A DNA stretch of 30,365 bases from Xanthobacteraceae bacterium (GTDB taxonomy: Bacteria > Pseudomonadota > Alphaproteobacteria > Rhizobiales > Xanthobacteraceae): NCBI GenBank assembly GCA_025929595.1, contig JAICQA010000003.1:1-30365 (forward strand), read 5' to 3'. Shown piece after piece: positions 14,836 to 23,045 of this stretch (within the stretch, counting starts at the first letter, position 1; every line of letters starts with the position of its first letter). Under the pieces are notes generated by a model that had not been told where the DNA came from, did not search any database, and saw only the letters and a list, made by a program, of their open reading frames with translations. The position numbers and the translations under genes were made by a program.

Positions 14836-15975
14836 TCAAATCCCCACGGCCGCGAAGAAGACGGCAAAGAAGCCGTCGAGCACGATGACGATAAAAATCG
14901 ATTTCACGACGGAGTTGGTCGTGTGCTCGCCGAGCGACTCCGCACTGCCCTCGACGCGCAAACCTTCGACGCAGGCGATCAATCCGATCACGCCGGCCAT
15001 GAACGGCGCCTTGACCATGCCGACCAGGAGCGTGTCGAGCGTCACCGCCTCCCGCAGCCGGTCCATGAACACTTCCGGCGGGAAGCCGCCATAGACCCAC
15101 GACACGAGGCCACCGCCGACGAGCGCCGACAGGCTGCCGAGCACGGTCAGCAGCGGCAGCGCGACCGTGAGCGCGATCAGCCGCGGCAGGATCAGGACCT
15201 CGACCGGATCGAAGCCCATGACGCGCAGCGCATCCATTTCCTCGCGCATTTTCATCGAGCCGAGCTCGGCCGTGTAGGCGCTGCCCGACCGGCCGGCGAG
15301 CATGATCGAGACGATCAGGACACCAACCTCGCGCAGGACGAGGATGCCGACCATGTCCACCACGAAGGTTTCCGCGCCGAAGCGGCGGAAATGAAAGATG
15401 CCCTGCTGCGCCAGGATCGCGCCGATCAGGAAGTTGATGAGCAGGATGATCGGCACCGCGCGGTAGCCGACGCGGTCGAGATGATGCACGATCGAGGTGA
15501 AGCGCAGCCGGCGCGGGACCAGCGCAACTCTGCCTGTCGCCACAACGACTTCGCCGAGAAACTGCATGATCGCAGTGAAGTCTTTGCCGATCTCCGCAAC
15601 GGCAATGCCGATATGTTCGAGCGCATCGTGCAGCGCGTGCTTGTGCCGGGGCAGCGGCACCGGCTCCTTATTGGAGATCGCCACTTCATCCAGCAGCACC
15701 TTGAAGCGCGGATCGATGCCGACGATCTCGGCGTTGAGCCGCGCGTCGGCGGCAGCCCGCCGCAGCCGCTCGATCAGCCACGCACCGACCGTGTCGAGAC
15801 GGTCGAGATGTTCCAGATTGATTTCGACGCGGTCCACGGCGGACCGCTGGCGATAGACGCCATCCACGAGCGCCTCGAGCTCGGCCGCGCGTTGCGCCAC
15901 CCAGCCGCCGGCGGCCGTGAGCATGAGGCTCCGCCCGACGACCTTCACATTCAACAAAGACGCCTCGGCGGCCAC
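14836..15975 (-). CDS. MlaE-family permease with N-terminal STAS domain
   Basis: This 379-aa protein combines an N-terminal STAS-like domain (about residues 1-110, 'VDRVEINLEHLDRLDTVGAW') with a MlaE permease domain (about 140-379). The latter carries the conserved 'QQGIFHFRRFGAETFVVDMV', 'LAGRSGSAYTAELGSMKMRE' and 'MDALRVMGFDPVEVLILPR' stretches. In E. coli the STAS function is a separate protein, MlaB; the fusion is common in Rhizobiales. It is the first gene of the operon. The start is GTG at 15973-15975, with GGGAGG seven bases upstream. The 160-bp spacer to the divergent epimerase gene should hold both promoters. Confidence 0.93.
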   Translation of the reverse strand: MAAEASLLNVKVVGRSLMLTAAGGWVAQRAAELEALVDGVYRQRSAVDRVEINLEHLDRLDTVGAWLIERLRRAAADARLNAEIVGIDPRFKVLLDEVAISNKEPVPLPRHKHALHDALEHIGIAVAEIGKDFTAIMQFLGEVVVATGRVALVPRRLRFTSIVHHLDRVGYRAVPIILLINFLIGAILAQQGIFHFRRFGAETFVVDMVGILVLREVGVLIVSIMLAGRSGSAYTAELGSMKMREEMDALRVMGFDPVEVLILPRLIALTVALPLLTVLGSLSALVGGGLVSWVYGGFPPEVFMDRLREAVTLDTLLVGMVKAPFMAGVIGLIACVEGLRVEGSAESLGEHTTNSVVKSIFIVIVLDGFFAVFFAAVGI

Positions 15976-16052
15976 TAGCCCGCCTCCCGCAGGGACCCCA
16001 AACTACCCCCGCAAGGTCTTACTCAAGCGCCGCCGCGCAGTCGAGCGTTTCG

Positions 16053-16071
16053 TAAACGCGGCGTTAACCAT
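16053..16071. promoter_or_regulatory. CtrA-like motif between the Mla-type operon and the epimerase gene
   Basis: TAAA-cgcggcg-TTAACCAT at 16053-16071 matches TTAA-N7-TTAA at seven of eight fixed bases and includes the half-site TTAACCAT. It lies in the 160-bp divergent spacer, 64 bases before the epimerase ATG and 77 bases upstream of the permease GTG. Motif and location are seen; binding is inferred. Confidence 0.3.
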
Positions 16072-16135
16072 AACTGTCCGCATCTGTGTTGAAGGCGGCT
16101 CCAGTGCCACAATCGTTCCTGATGGAACCTCGCTG

Positions 16136-17125
16136 ATGAAGCGCCCGCCCATTGCGCTTTCCGTCAAGATCGAACGCTGGCCGATCGCCGGCCGCTTTAC
16201 CATCAGCCGCGGCGCAAAAACCGAGGCCGCGGTCGTCGTTGCGACATTGAGCGACGGCAAGTTCTCCGGCCGCGGCGAATGCGTGCCTTATGCGCGCTAC
16301 GGAGAAAGCGTCAAAGGCGTACTCGCGACCATCGCTTCGATGACACCGAAATTCAAAGATGGAATGACTCGCGGCGAGCTTCAGGAATCGCTGCCGCCCG
16401 GCGCCGCGCGCAACGCTCTCGACTGCGCACTATGGGATCTTGCCTCCAAGCGCAGCGGCAAGCGTGCATGGGACTTGGCCGATCTCTCTGAGCCCGCACC
16501 GGTCGTCACCGCCTACACCATTTCGCTCGACACGCCGGACGCGATGGCGAAAGCCGCCGCGGCGGCAAAACTTCCCTTGCTGAAACTCAAGCTCGGCGCA
16601 CCCGGCGATCCCGAGCGGCTGCGCACCATCCGCGCCGCCGTCCCGAGGGCAACGCTCATCGCCGACGCGAACGAAGGCTGGCAGCCGCACAATCTTGCGG
16701 AAAATCTCGACGCCTGTGCCGCCGCCGATGTGAAACTCGTGGAGCAGCCCCTCCCCGCCGGCAGTGATGACATGCTGGCTTCGCTCGATCACGCCATTCC
16801 GATCTGCGCCGACGAAAGCGTGCACGACCGCAACAGCCTCGCCGAACTCACAGAGAAGTATGACGCGGTGAATGTGAAGCTCGACAAGGCGGGCGGTCTC
16901 ACCGAGGCCATCGCACTCGCGACCGATGCGAAGAAAATGGGTTTCTCCGTCATGATCGGCTCGATGGTGTCGACGTCGCTCGGCGTCGCGCCGGCGCTGA
17001 TGCTTGTCCATCTTGCGGAGTTCGTCGATCTCGACGGGCCTCTGCTGCTCGCGCGCGACCGTTCCGACGCGTTGCAGTATGACGGCGCTCTCGTTCACGC
17101 ATCGCGTGCGGAGCTTTGGGGCTGA
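16136..17125 (+). CDS. Dipeptide epimerase (L-Ala-D/L-Glu epimerase-like), enolase superfamily
   Basis: This 329-aa enzyme belongs to the mandelate-racemase-like enolase superfamily. An N-terminal capping domain (about 5-115) precedes the barrel. The barrel carries the K-x-K pair (Lys150/Lys152), metal ligands Asp177 ('LIADANEGW'), Glu203 ('LVEQPL') and Asp226 ('ICADES'), and the opposite lysine region 'NVKLDKAGG' (Lys248/Lys251). This set matches L-Ala-D/L-Glu epimerases, which recycle murein peptides. The ATG at 16136 gives the family length; the in-frame extension upstream overlaps the divergent permease gene and is rejected. A hairpin (GGTTCC-cgtac-GGAACC, 17128-17144) follows the stop. 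Confidence 0.88.
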   Translation: MKRPPIALSVKIERWPIAGRFTISRGAKTEAAVVVATLSDGKFSGRGECVPYARYGESVKGVLATIASMTPKFKDGMTRGELQESLPPGAARNALDCALWDLASKRSGKRAWDLADLSEPAPVVTAYTISLDTPDAMAKAAAAAKLPLLKLKLGAPGDPERLRTIRAAVPRATLIADANEGWQPHNLAENLDACAAADVKLVEQPLPAGSDDMLASLDHAIPICADESVHDRNSLAELTEKYDAVNVKLDKAGGLTEAIALATDAKKMGFSVMIGSMVSTSLGVAPALMLVHLAEFVDLDGPLLLARDRSDALQYDGALVHASRAELWG

Positions 17126-17127
17126 AC

Positions 17128-17144
17128 GGTTCCCGTACGGAACC
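17128..17144 (+). terminator. Small hairpin after the epimerase gene
   Basis: GGTTCC at 17128-17133 pairs with GGAACC at 17139-17144 around a five-base loop, starting two bases after the stop codon. There is no T-run behind it, so it may only stabilise the 3' end or terminate weakly. Confidence 0.3.
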
Positions 17145-17237
17145 ACGCAAATTGTGAGTTCCACTGCAAAGTTAACTTGAAAAACGCGCGCGCTGCCGCT
17201 TCGCTGTCCTTGGGGAAGCAAGTGGGGGGACGAAGTC

Positions 17238-17696
17238 ATGCGTGCGGGGGGAGCCCGTCGAATTTTGTTCGTCGTGTTGTTGTTGGCCGTTTCGCTCTTC
17301 GCGAGCGCCGCGGCAAGTCCGGCTTCGGCCGAAATCGTCATCCGAAATAATCCTGGCGGGTTGATCGCCGAACATGTCGCTGAATTCTCGCGCATCCGCG
17401 CCGCGGGTGAGCGGGTCGTCATCGACGGCCCATGCTACTCGGCCTGCACGCTCGTGCTCGGCATGATCCCGCGCGAGCGGCTGTGTGTCACGCAGCGCGC
17501 CCGCCTCGGCTTCCATGCCGCCTGGGCCTATGCGCCCGACGGCAGCAAGATCGCGAGCCCTGTCGGCAACTCGCAGCTTTGGGATCTCTATCCACCCGAG
17601 GTGCGCGGCTGGATCGCCCGCCGGGGCGGCCTGACGCCCAAGCTGATGGTCCTGCGCGGTCGCGAGCTGACCGCCATGTACCGCGCCTGCCGCTAG
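17238..17696 (+). CDS. Exported ClpP/crotonase-fold-like small protein
   Basis: This 152-aa protein follows a GGGGGGA ribosome-binding site. A signal peptide covers residues 1-31 (cleavage near 'ASA/E'). The core contains 'VVIDGPCYSACT', with a serine (Ser68) flanked by two cysteines (Cys66, Cys70), and 'LGFHAAW', with His93. These recall the Ser-His pair of the ClpP/crotonase-like periplasmic family (COG3904), where 'GxCxSAC' is typical. Two further cysteines (Cys83, Cys151) could make disulfides. The protein is short for a full protease fold, so it may be a degenerate or minimal form. A hairpin terminator follows. Function is unknown. Confidence 0.65.
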   Translation: MRAGGARRILFVVLLLAVSLFASAAASPASAEIVIRNNPGGLIAEHVAEFSRIRAAGERVVIDGPCYSACTLVLGMIPRERLCVTQRARLGFHAAWAYAPDGSKIASPVGNSQLWDLYPPEVRGWIARRGGLTPKLMVLRGRELTAMYRACR

Positions 17697-17715
17697 GCGG
17701 CCTGTACGGCAAAGG

Positions 17716-17750
17716 CGAATGGGCCGTTTTCACGGCCCATTCGGCGCTTT
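17716..17750 (+). terminator. Intrinsic terminator
   Basis: CGAATGGGCCG at 17716-17726 and CGGCCCATTCG at 17733-17743 form an 11-bp perfect stem with the loop TTTTCA. GCGCTTTTGG follows. It lies 19 bases after the stop of the ClpP-like gene and separates it from the CheZ-like gene. Confidence 0.7.
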
Positions 17751-17834
17751 TGGCGCCAGCCCCCGACTCTGGGTAAACTTTTCCTTGAAGATTCGTATGC
17801 AGTCTGCGTCCGCGCGACCGCATGCTGGGGACCC

Positions 17835-18875
17835 ATGCCGCAAGTGCCCGCTCCCGCACCCTTTTCGGATGCGGACTATGAACAGATTGCCGCGGCCGTC
17901 CTGGAGACGGCGCGCGGCCGCTGGTTCTTGGCCGAGCACGCGCGCCGCAACCGTCACGCCGACACGAAGCTCGTCCTCGAAGCGATCGAAAAGCTCGAGC
18001 GCACCTTCGCGCACCGTCCCGAGATGCCCGACGCCGACCGCGTCCGTGTCGATCTCGTCGAGATGATGAACGCGATCACGCGCACCAAAGCGGAAATCGC
18101 GGCGATGCAGCCGCCCGACAGCAATCGCAGTCAGTTCGACCATGCTTCCGTCGAACTCAGCGGAATCGTCGACTCCACCGAGAAGGCGACCTCCGACATT
18201 CTCGCCGCAGCCGAACGCGTGCAGGAAATCGCGTGGACGCTGCGTGAGCAGGGTGTCGACGCGACCGTCTGCGACCTGATCGATGCGCAGGCAACGGAAG
18301 TCTACACCGCCTGTTCCTTTCAGGACATCACCGGCCAGCGCACGCGCAAGGTGATCGAGGTCATGCGCTTCCTCGAAGCGCGCATCGACGCCATGATCAA
18401 GATCTGGCAGCTCGACGATCTCGAATTCGCGCCATCCGGCAACGACGTGCCGGCCGCGCCGCAGGTACGCGGCGAGCAGGGTCAGGGCAACCGTCTTCAG
18501 CAGCAGGCTGTCGACAAGCTGATCGGCAATGAACGCAAGCCGGACGTGGTCTGGCGGGACGCGGCCTCGCCGGAAGAAAGCCGTCCGCGCACGCTCGACT
18601 CGTTCGATCTCGACGACCTGGTTGTTTATGAATCTTCATTGAGCACGCCGGCCAATGGCGGTCACACTGCCACAGCCGCCACGGACGACTTCATTGTGCG
18701 CGATGTGCCCGCTACACCCGCACTCAAGCCGGTGACGGCGGCGCCCGCCGGGATGGAAAGTTCGCCGGTTTGCGCGCCGCCGAAACCAGAGCCGCCCGCG
18801 CAGGGGCCGACGAAAGCCGACGCGACGAGCATTGATCAACTCACCTACGCCGAGCGCATGGCGCTGTTCGCCTGA
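17835..18875 (+). CDS. CheZ-like response-regulator phosphatase with long disordered tail
   Basis: This 346-aa protein has an N-terminal helical region (about 10-95, 'LETARGRWFLAEHARRNRHA'). A long helical hairpin (about 100-195) carries 'CSFQDITGQRTRKVIEVM'. Asp164 and Gln168 align with the catalytic Asp143 and Gln147 of E. coli CheZ ('FQDLTGQ'), which hydrolyse phospho-CheY. After residue 200 the chain is low in complexity and probably disordered. It ends in a short helical peptide, 'SIDQLTYAERMALFA', in the position where E. coli CheZ carries its CheY-binding tail. No other chemotaxis gene is in the window. Its stop is one base from the convergent dehydratase stop. Confidence 0.8.
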   Translation: MPQVPAPAPFSDADYEQIAAAVLETARGRWFLAEHARRNRHADTKLVLEAIEKLERTFAHRPEMPDADRVRVDLVEMMNAITRTKAEIAAMQPPDSNRSQFDHASVELSGIVDSTEKATSDILAAAERVQEIAWTLREQGVDATVCDLIDAQATEVYTACSFQDITGQRTRKVIEVMRFLEARIDAMIKIWQLDDLEFAPSGNDVPAAPQVRGEQGQGNRLQQQAVDKLIGNERKPDVVWRDAASPEESRPRTLDSFDLDDLVVYESSLSTPANGGHTATAATDDFIVRDVPATPALKPVTAAPAGMESSPVCAPPKPEPPAQGPTKADATSIDQLTYAERMALFA

Positions 18876-18876
18876 A

Positions 18877-19863
18877 CTAGCCGGCGATCGCCGTGCGGAA
18901 GATTTCCGCGTCGGCGTTCCCTCCCGACAGCACCGCCACAAAGGTTCTTCCGCTCGCGTCGACCTTGCCCGCCAGAAGCGCGGCGAGCGCCACCGATCCG
19001 CCCGGCTCCACCACCAGCTTCAACTCACGATAGGCGAAAGCCATTGCCTTGCGCACCTCGTCATCGCTCACCGCCACAGCATCGCGAACGAGCTGCCGAT
19101 TGATCGCGAAGGTGATCTCGCCCGGCGACGGCGTAAGCAGCGCGTCGCAGACCGAGCCGGCGAGCCGGTCGTTACGCTCGCGCCGCCCCGACGCGAAGGA
19201 CCGCGCGTGATCGTCGAAGCCCGCGGGCTCGACGGCAATCATGCGGGCGCCGGAATGCCGGTCCTTCACGGCGAGCGAAATGCCGGCAAGCAGGCCGCCG
19301 CCCGAAGCCGGAACGGCGACAATGTCGGGCGTCAGCGATTGCGCCGCAAGGTCCTCGCAGATTTCGACGCCCGCAGTGCCCTGACCGGCGATCACGTGCG
19401 GATGATCGAATGGCGGCACGAGCGTCGCGCCGCGCTCGGTGGCGAGCCGCGCGGAGATTTCCTCGCGGCTTTCCTTGACGCGGTCATAAAGCACGACTTC
19501 GGCCCCATGTCCGGTGGTTCGCTCGCGCTTCAGCATCGGCGCGTCTTCGGGCATCACAATCGCGGCTGGCATGCCGAGAAGCCTGGCCGCCGCCGCGACC
19601 CCCTGTGCGTGATTGCCGGAAGAAAACGCCACGACTCCACCTGCCCGCCGCTCCGGAGGAATGCGCGAGATACAATTATAGGCGCCGCGGAATTTGAACG
19701 AGCCCGTGAACTGCAGGGTCTCGCATTTCACAAAGACGCGCCCTCCACCGCGCTCGAGCATCGGCACACGCAGGAGCGGCGTCCGCACGGCAACGTCCCT
19801 GAGCACGCGTGCGGCATCGGCCACGTCGGCAGCGGTCGGAATCGAAGCGGACATGTCGTTCAT
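18877..19863 (-). CDS. Threonine/serine dehydratase, PLP-dependent (fold type II)
   Basis: This 328-aa enzyme deaminates hydroxy amino acids to 2-oxo acids. The PLP lysine is Lys57 in 'FTGSFKFRGA'. The substrate loop 'SSGNHAQG' is at residues 80-87, and the phosphate-binding glycine loop is 'VPASGGGLLAG'. No C-terminal ACT regulatory domain is present, so it is the short, catabolic-type form and not allosteric IlvA. Related enzymes such as serine racemase or EutB-like dehydratases cannot be excluded. It lies four bases downstream of the LysE-type exporter gene on the same strand, suggesting a joint role in amino-acid overflow or breakdown. Confidence 0.9.
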   Translation of the reverse strand: MNDMSASIPTAADVADAARVLRDVAVRTPLLRVPMLERGGGRVFVKCETLQFTGSFKFRGAYNCISRIPPERRAGGVVAFSSGNHAQGVAAAARLLGMPAAIVMPEDAPMLKRERTTGHGAEVVLYDRVKESREEISARLATERGATLVPPFDHPHVIAGQGTAGVEICEDLAAQSLTPDIVAVPASGGGLLAGISLAVKDRHSGARMIAVEPAGFDDHARSFASGRRERNDRLAGSVCDALLTPSPGEITFAINRQLVRDAVAVSDDEVRKAMAFAYRELKLVVEPGGSVALAALLAGKVDASGRTFVAVLSGGNADAEIFRTAIAG

Positions 19864-19867
19864 GCGT

Positions 19868-20467
19868 TCATACGAACAGGAAGACGATGCTCAAGGCAAG
19901 AAGGGCGGCAAGCGCATACTGGAAAATCCGGCGCCTGCGGTCGTCCGCGAGCAGCCGGCCGATCATGACGCCGAACAGGCACCAGACCGAGAGGCTCACG
20001 AAAGCGAGCGCACCGGAGATGATGGCGATCGTTCCGGTCTCGGCGAGGAAGCCGGAAAACGGCAGCCCCGGCGTGGTGAACGCTGCGATCGTGCCGACGG
20101 CGAACGTCCAGCTTTTCGGATTGAGCCATTGGAAGAGCGCGGCTTCGAGAAATGTGAACGGCCGCGACGCTTCCTTTTCTTCCACGCCGGCCGCACGCGC
20201 GATCCGCCAGGCGAAGTACAGCAGGAACGCCGCGCCGGCGATGCGGACCGCCTCATGCAGCCACGGCGCGCGCCGCAGGACTTCGCCAAGCCCGAGCCCG
20301 ACCGCGAGGATCATCACGGGAAAGCCGAGCGACACGCCGAGCATCTGCGGCACCGTGCGCGCATAGCCGAACGTCGCACCCGACGCGGTCGAGATCATGT
20401 TGTTCGGCCCGGGCGTGACCGCACCGACGAACATGAACAGAAGAAACGGCAGCAGCTTTTCCGACAC
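19868..20467 (-). CDS. LysE/RhtB-family amino-acid exporter
   Basis: This protein of about 199 aa has six hydrophobic segments. The family signature 'VGAVTPGPNNMISTASGATF' is near the N-terminus, and 'QWLNPKSWTFAVGTIAAF' is in the middle, where the conserved NPK motif is found. The GTG at 20465-20467 (VSEKLLPFLLF) gives the normal family start. An ATG at 20534-20536 would add 23 atypical residues, so the start is uncertain. The gene is followed by the threonine/serine dehydratase, which suggests export of a neutral amino acid such as threonine or homoserine (inference). Confidence 0.88.
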   Translation of the reverse strand: MSEKLLPFLLFMFVGAVTPGPNNMISTASGATFGYARTVPQMLGVSLGFPVMILAVGLGLGEVLRRAPWLHEAVRIAGAAFLLYFAWRIARAAGVEEKEASRPFTFLEAALFQWLNPKSWTFAVGTIAAFTTPGLPFSGFLAETGTIAIISGALAFVSLSVWCLFGVMIGRLLADDRRRRIFQYALAALLALSIVFLFV

Positions 20468-20611
20468 GGCGACAGCCCCGTTCAAGGGCGGGGACCTTGG
20501 CACGCCTCCGCAATGCCTGCCATGCACGCCGCGCATTCCACCTCGTCAGGCTTTACAGTCGCGACGCGCGGGCATATCGCAGACGGCAACGCGACTCGTG
20601 CGGGGAAGATC

Positions 20612-21307
20612 ATGGACATTCCGCACTACCTGGAAATCGCCACGCATCTCGGCGCAGCGTGGCTCGCCGGCAGCCTGATCGGCGCCGAGCGCAGCTTTCA
20701 TGGCCGCCCGGCCGGCTTTCGCACCCACGCCCTTGTCTGTCTTGCGTCGGCGCTCCTGATGCTGATCACCGCCTATCAGCAGGACTGGTTTCCGATGGCC
20801 GTCACCGAAACCGTGCGTATGGACCCGCAGCGCATGGCGCAGGGAATTATGACGGGCATTGGCTTCCTCGGTGCCGGCGTGATCTTCAAGGAAGGGCTCT
20901 CGGTGCGCGGCCTCACCACGGCAGCCTCGATCTGGATCACGGCGGCGGTCGGCATTCTCTACGGCGTCGGCTTCTATTATCCGGCGATCCTCGCCACGCT
21001 CGCGACCATCGGCACGCTCGCGCTCTTCCGCTGGATTGAGGAGCGGATGCCGAGCCAGTACTATGCGCTGCATGTGTTGCGCTTCGCCCGCAACAAGACG
21101 CAGCCCGAAGCCAAGGTCCGCAAGTTCATCGCCGACCACGGCTTCTCGGTCGCCAATATGAGCTACCGGCTCGACGACGGCGGCAAGGTCTTTGAGTACC
21201 GGATGAGCATCCGTACCATCGATCAGCGAAATATCACGCGCCTCGTCGAGGATTACCGCAAGCGCGAAGACGTGCTCGAATTCCGCGTTTCGCCGACCGG
21301 CGACTGA
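20612..21307 (+). CDS. MgtC/SapB-family inner-membrane protein
   Basis: This 231-aa protein has four or five N-terminal helices (about residues 5-140) with the family motifs 'AGSLIGAERSFHGRPAGFRT' and 'GIGFLGAGVIFKEGLSVRGL'. A soluble ACT-like C-terminal domain covers about 150-230. The start is the ATG at 20612, behind GGGGAAG; the open frame continues far upstream over the opposite-strand genes and that part is rejected. MgtC proteins help bacteria at low magnesium or inside hosts, acting on the F-type ATPase in Salmonella. Here no magnesium transporter or leader peptide was recognised nearby. Confidence 0.9.
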   Translation: MDIPHYLEIATHLGAAWLAGSLIGAERSFHGRPAGFRTHALVCLASALLMLITAYQQDWFPMAVTETVRMDPQRMAQGIMTGIGFLGAGVIFKEGLSVRGLTTAASIWITAAVGILYGVGFYYPAILATLATIGTLALFRWIEERMPSQYYALHVLRFARNKTQPEAKVRKFIADHGFSVANMSYRLDDGGKVFEYRMSIRTIDQRNITRLVEDYRKREDVLEFRVSPTGD

Positions 21308-21385
21308 GCGAGGCCGCTTGTCTCCCGCCGCCCGGCAACGCATGATGCCGGCCCGCATTGGATAACATTCATTCGAGGATTGACG

Positions 21386-22249
21386 ATGAAGCTCGTTCGC
21401 TTCGGCCCCGCCGGCCGGGAGAAGCCCGGAATTATCGATTCCGAGGGTAAAATCCGCGACCTTTCGAAGGTCGTCCCCGACATCAATGGCGACGTGCTGG
21501 CGAACAGCATGGCCAAGATCAAGAAGGCCAAGATCAACCGGCTGCCACTCGTCAAGGGCAAGCCGCGTATCGGCGCCTGCGTCAACGGCACGCGCCACTT
21601 CATCGCGATCGGTCTGAACTACGCGGACCACGCGGCGGAAACCGGCTCGCCCATTCCGAAAGAGCCGATCATTTTTTCCAAGGCGCCGACCTGCATTTCC
21701 GGTCCCAACGACCCGATCATCGTGCCGAAGGAATCGACCGAGCTCGATTACGAGCTTGAGCTTGCGATCGTGATCGGCAAGCGCGCCCGCTACATCAAGT
21801 CGGAAAAGGAAGCGCTCAACTTCGTCGCCGGCTACTGCATCTGCAACGACGTGTCCGAGCGCGTCTTTCAGGCCAAGCGTTCCGGCCAGTGGATGAAGGG
21901 CAAGGGCTGCGAAAGCTTCGGCCCGGTCGGTCCGTGGCTCGTCACCCGCGACGAGATCAAGGACACGCAGAACCTGAAGATGAAGCTCACCGTCAATGGC
22001 GAGGTCCGGCAGGAAGGCTCGACCAAGACCATGATCTTCAGCGTGCCGCACATCGTCTGGTATTGCTCGCAGTTCTTCGTCATGGAGCCCGGTGACATCA
22101 TCACCACCGGCACGCCGCCCGGCGTCGCGCTCGGCCACAAGCCGCCGAAATGGGAAACGCCCGGCTGGCTCAAGCCCGGCGACACGGTGAAGCTCTGGAT
22201 CGAGGGCCTCGGCGAACAGACACAGAAGGTTGTCCCCAGCCGCAAGTAA
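21386..22249 (+). CDS. Fumarylacetoacetate hydrolase (FAH) family enzyme
   Basis: This 287-aa protein has a short N-terminal domain (about 1-65) and the FAH catalytic fold. 'IGLNYADHAAE' holds the catalytic histidine region. Metal ligands are Glu123 and Glu125 ('DYELELAIVIG') and Asp155 ('CNDVSER'). Near the end 'GDIITTGTPPGVALG' is the classic FAH signature. Substrates in the family include acylpyruvates, ureidoglycolate-like compounds and homoprotocatechuate ring-cleavage products, and none can be selected. The ATG at 21386 follows GAGG; a TTG two codons earlier is less likely. No aromatic-degradation cluster is adjacent. Confidence 0.9.
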   Translation: MKLVRFGPAGREKPGIIDSEGKIRDLSKVVPDINGDVLANSMAKIKKAKINRLPLVKGKPRIGACVNGTRHFIAIGLNYADHAAETGSPIPKEPIIFSKAPTCISGPNDPIIVPKESTELDYELELAIVIGKRARYIKSEKEALNFVAGYCICNDVSERVFQAKRSGQWMKGKGCESFGPVGPWLVTRDEIKDTQNLKMKLTVNGEVRQEGSTKTMIFSVPHIVWYCSQFFVMEPGDIITTGTPPGVALGHKPPKWETPGWLKPGDTVKLWIEGLGEQTQKVVPSRK

Positions 22250-22325
22250 CTCCGCGGCCGCTTTCGGATCGCCACAAATCGCTCGCGCTATAGTTGCCTG
22301 ACTCGTTTTCGATTCGGGCACGCCG

Positions 22326-23021
22326 ATGCGCGGACACTTCGCACGCCGAAGCCGGTCGATCCTTGCGATCATCCTCGCGTCAGCCGCATTCACGTCGCCG
22401 CTCTACGCGGCCGGTCCTTACGCGGTTGGAACCTCCGAAGTCGATCCCGTCGGCACCTGCTACGCCGACAGTTGGGCATCCTTCGCCCAGAATGGCGACT
22501 TCGTCGGCATCACAAACCCGGCCTGCGTCTTCAACTTCGGACATCCGCTCGATCTCGGCATCGAATTCAAGCGCGCAGAGTCCGACGGAGACTGGACGAG
22601 CCAGCTCAAGATCAAAGCCAAGGCCAACATCATTCCGATCGCGCGGTACGGGCTAGGCTTTGGGATTAACGGCAACGTCAATTTCGACCTGCTGACGCAC
22701 GAGGCGCGGTCGGCCGCCCTGTTCTTTCCGATCAGTCTTCAACTCGCGGAGCCGCTGCGCCTGCATCTCAAGATCGGGATGCAATGGGACCTGATCCGCA
22801 ACCGGTCCTTCGAGACCTGGGGCGCCAATCTTGAGCTGAAGGTGGCGCCGAAGATGAAGGTCCTGGCCGAGGTCTATGGTCAGGACGACGACCGGCCGAG
22901 CGCGCAGGCGGGCCTGCGCTACTCGCCGCATGAGAAGATTGACTTTGAATTCGTCTACGGCCGCAACATCGAAGGGGAGCAGTCGAACTGGTTTACCTTC
23001 GGCGTGAACATGCGGTTCTGA
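22326..23021 (+). CDS. Putative outer-membrane beta-barrel protein, first of a tandem pair
   Basis: This 231-aa protein begins with a signal peptide (about residues 1-28, 'PLYA/AG'). The mature part alternates polar and hydrophobic residues in strands and ends in 'WFTFGVNMRF', a C-terminal phenylalanine beta-signal as recognised by the BAM complex. Two cysteines (Cys45, Cys67) are spaced as in its downstream paralogue and could form a disulfide. Shared blocks include 'DPVGTC', 'GDF..PAC' and 'AGLRYSPHEKIDFEFVYGRN'. No named family was recognised. It is probably a small porin-like or structural barrel; the function is unknown. Confidence 0.7.
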   Translation: MRGHFARRSRSILAIILASAAFTSPLYAAGPYAVGTSEVDPVGTCYADSWASFAQNGDFVGITNPACVFNFGHPLDLGIEFKRAESDGDWTSQLKIKAKANIIPIARYGLGFGINGNVNFDLLTHEARSAALFFPISLQLAEPLRLHLKIGMQWDLIRNRSFETWGANLELKVAPKMKVLAEVYGQDDDRPSAQAGLRYSPHEKIDFEFVYGRNIEGEQSNWFTFGVNMRF

Positions 23022-23045
23022 TTTTCGCCCAGCTGCACATCCAGT

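Noticed and set aside
14026..15978. A 650-codon open frame on the plus strand
   Set aside because: It lies opposite the MlaF/MlaE-like genes, which have clear family motifs; its own product is His/Arg/Asp-rich and has no recognisable domain.
15917..16135. Longer N-terminus for the dipeptide epimerase
   Set aside because: It would overlap the divergent permease gene and fill the only promoter region; homologous sequence begins at the ATG at 16136.
19694..20611. Extension of the MgtC-like frame upstream over 306 codons
   Set aside because: It runs opposite the dehydratase and LysE genes, and the protein family starts at the ATG at 20612 with a good ribosome-binding site.
20546..22393. A 615-codon open frame on the minus strand
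   Set aside because: It is antisense to the MgtC-like and FAH-family genes and shows no family features.
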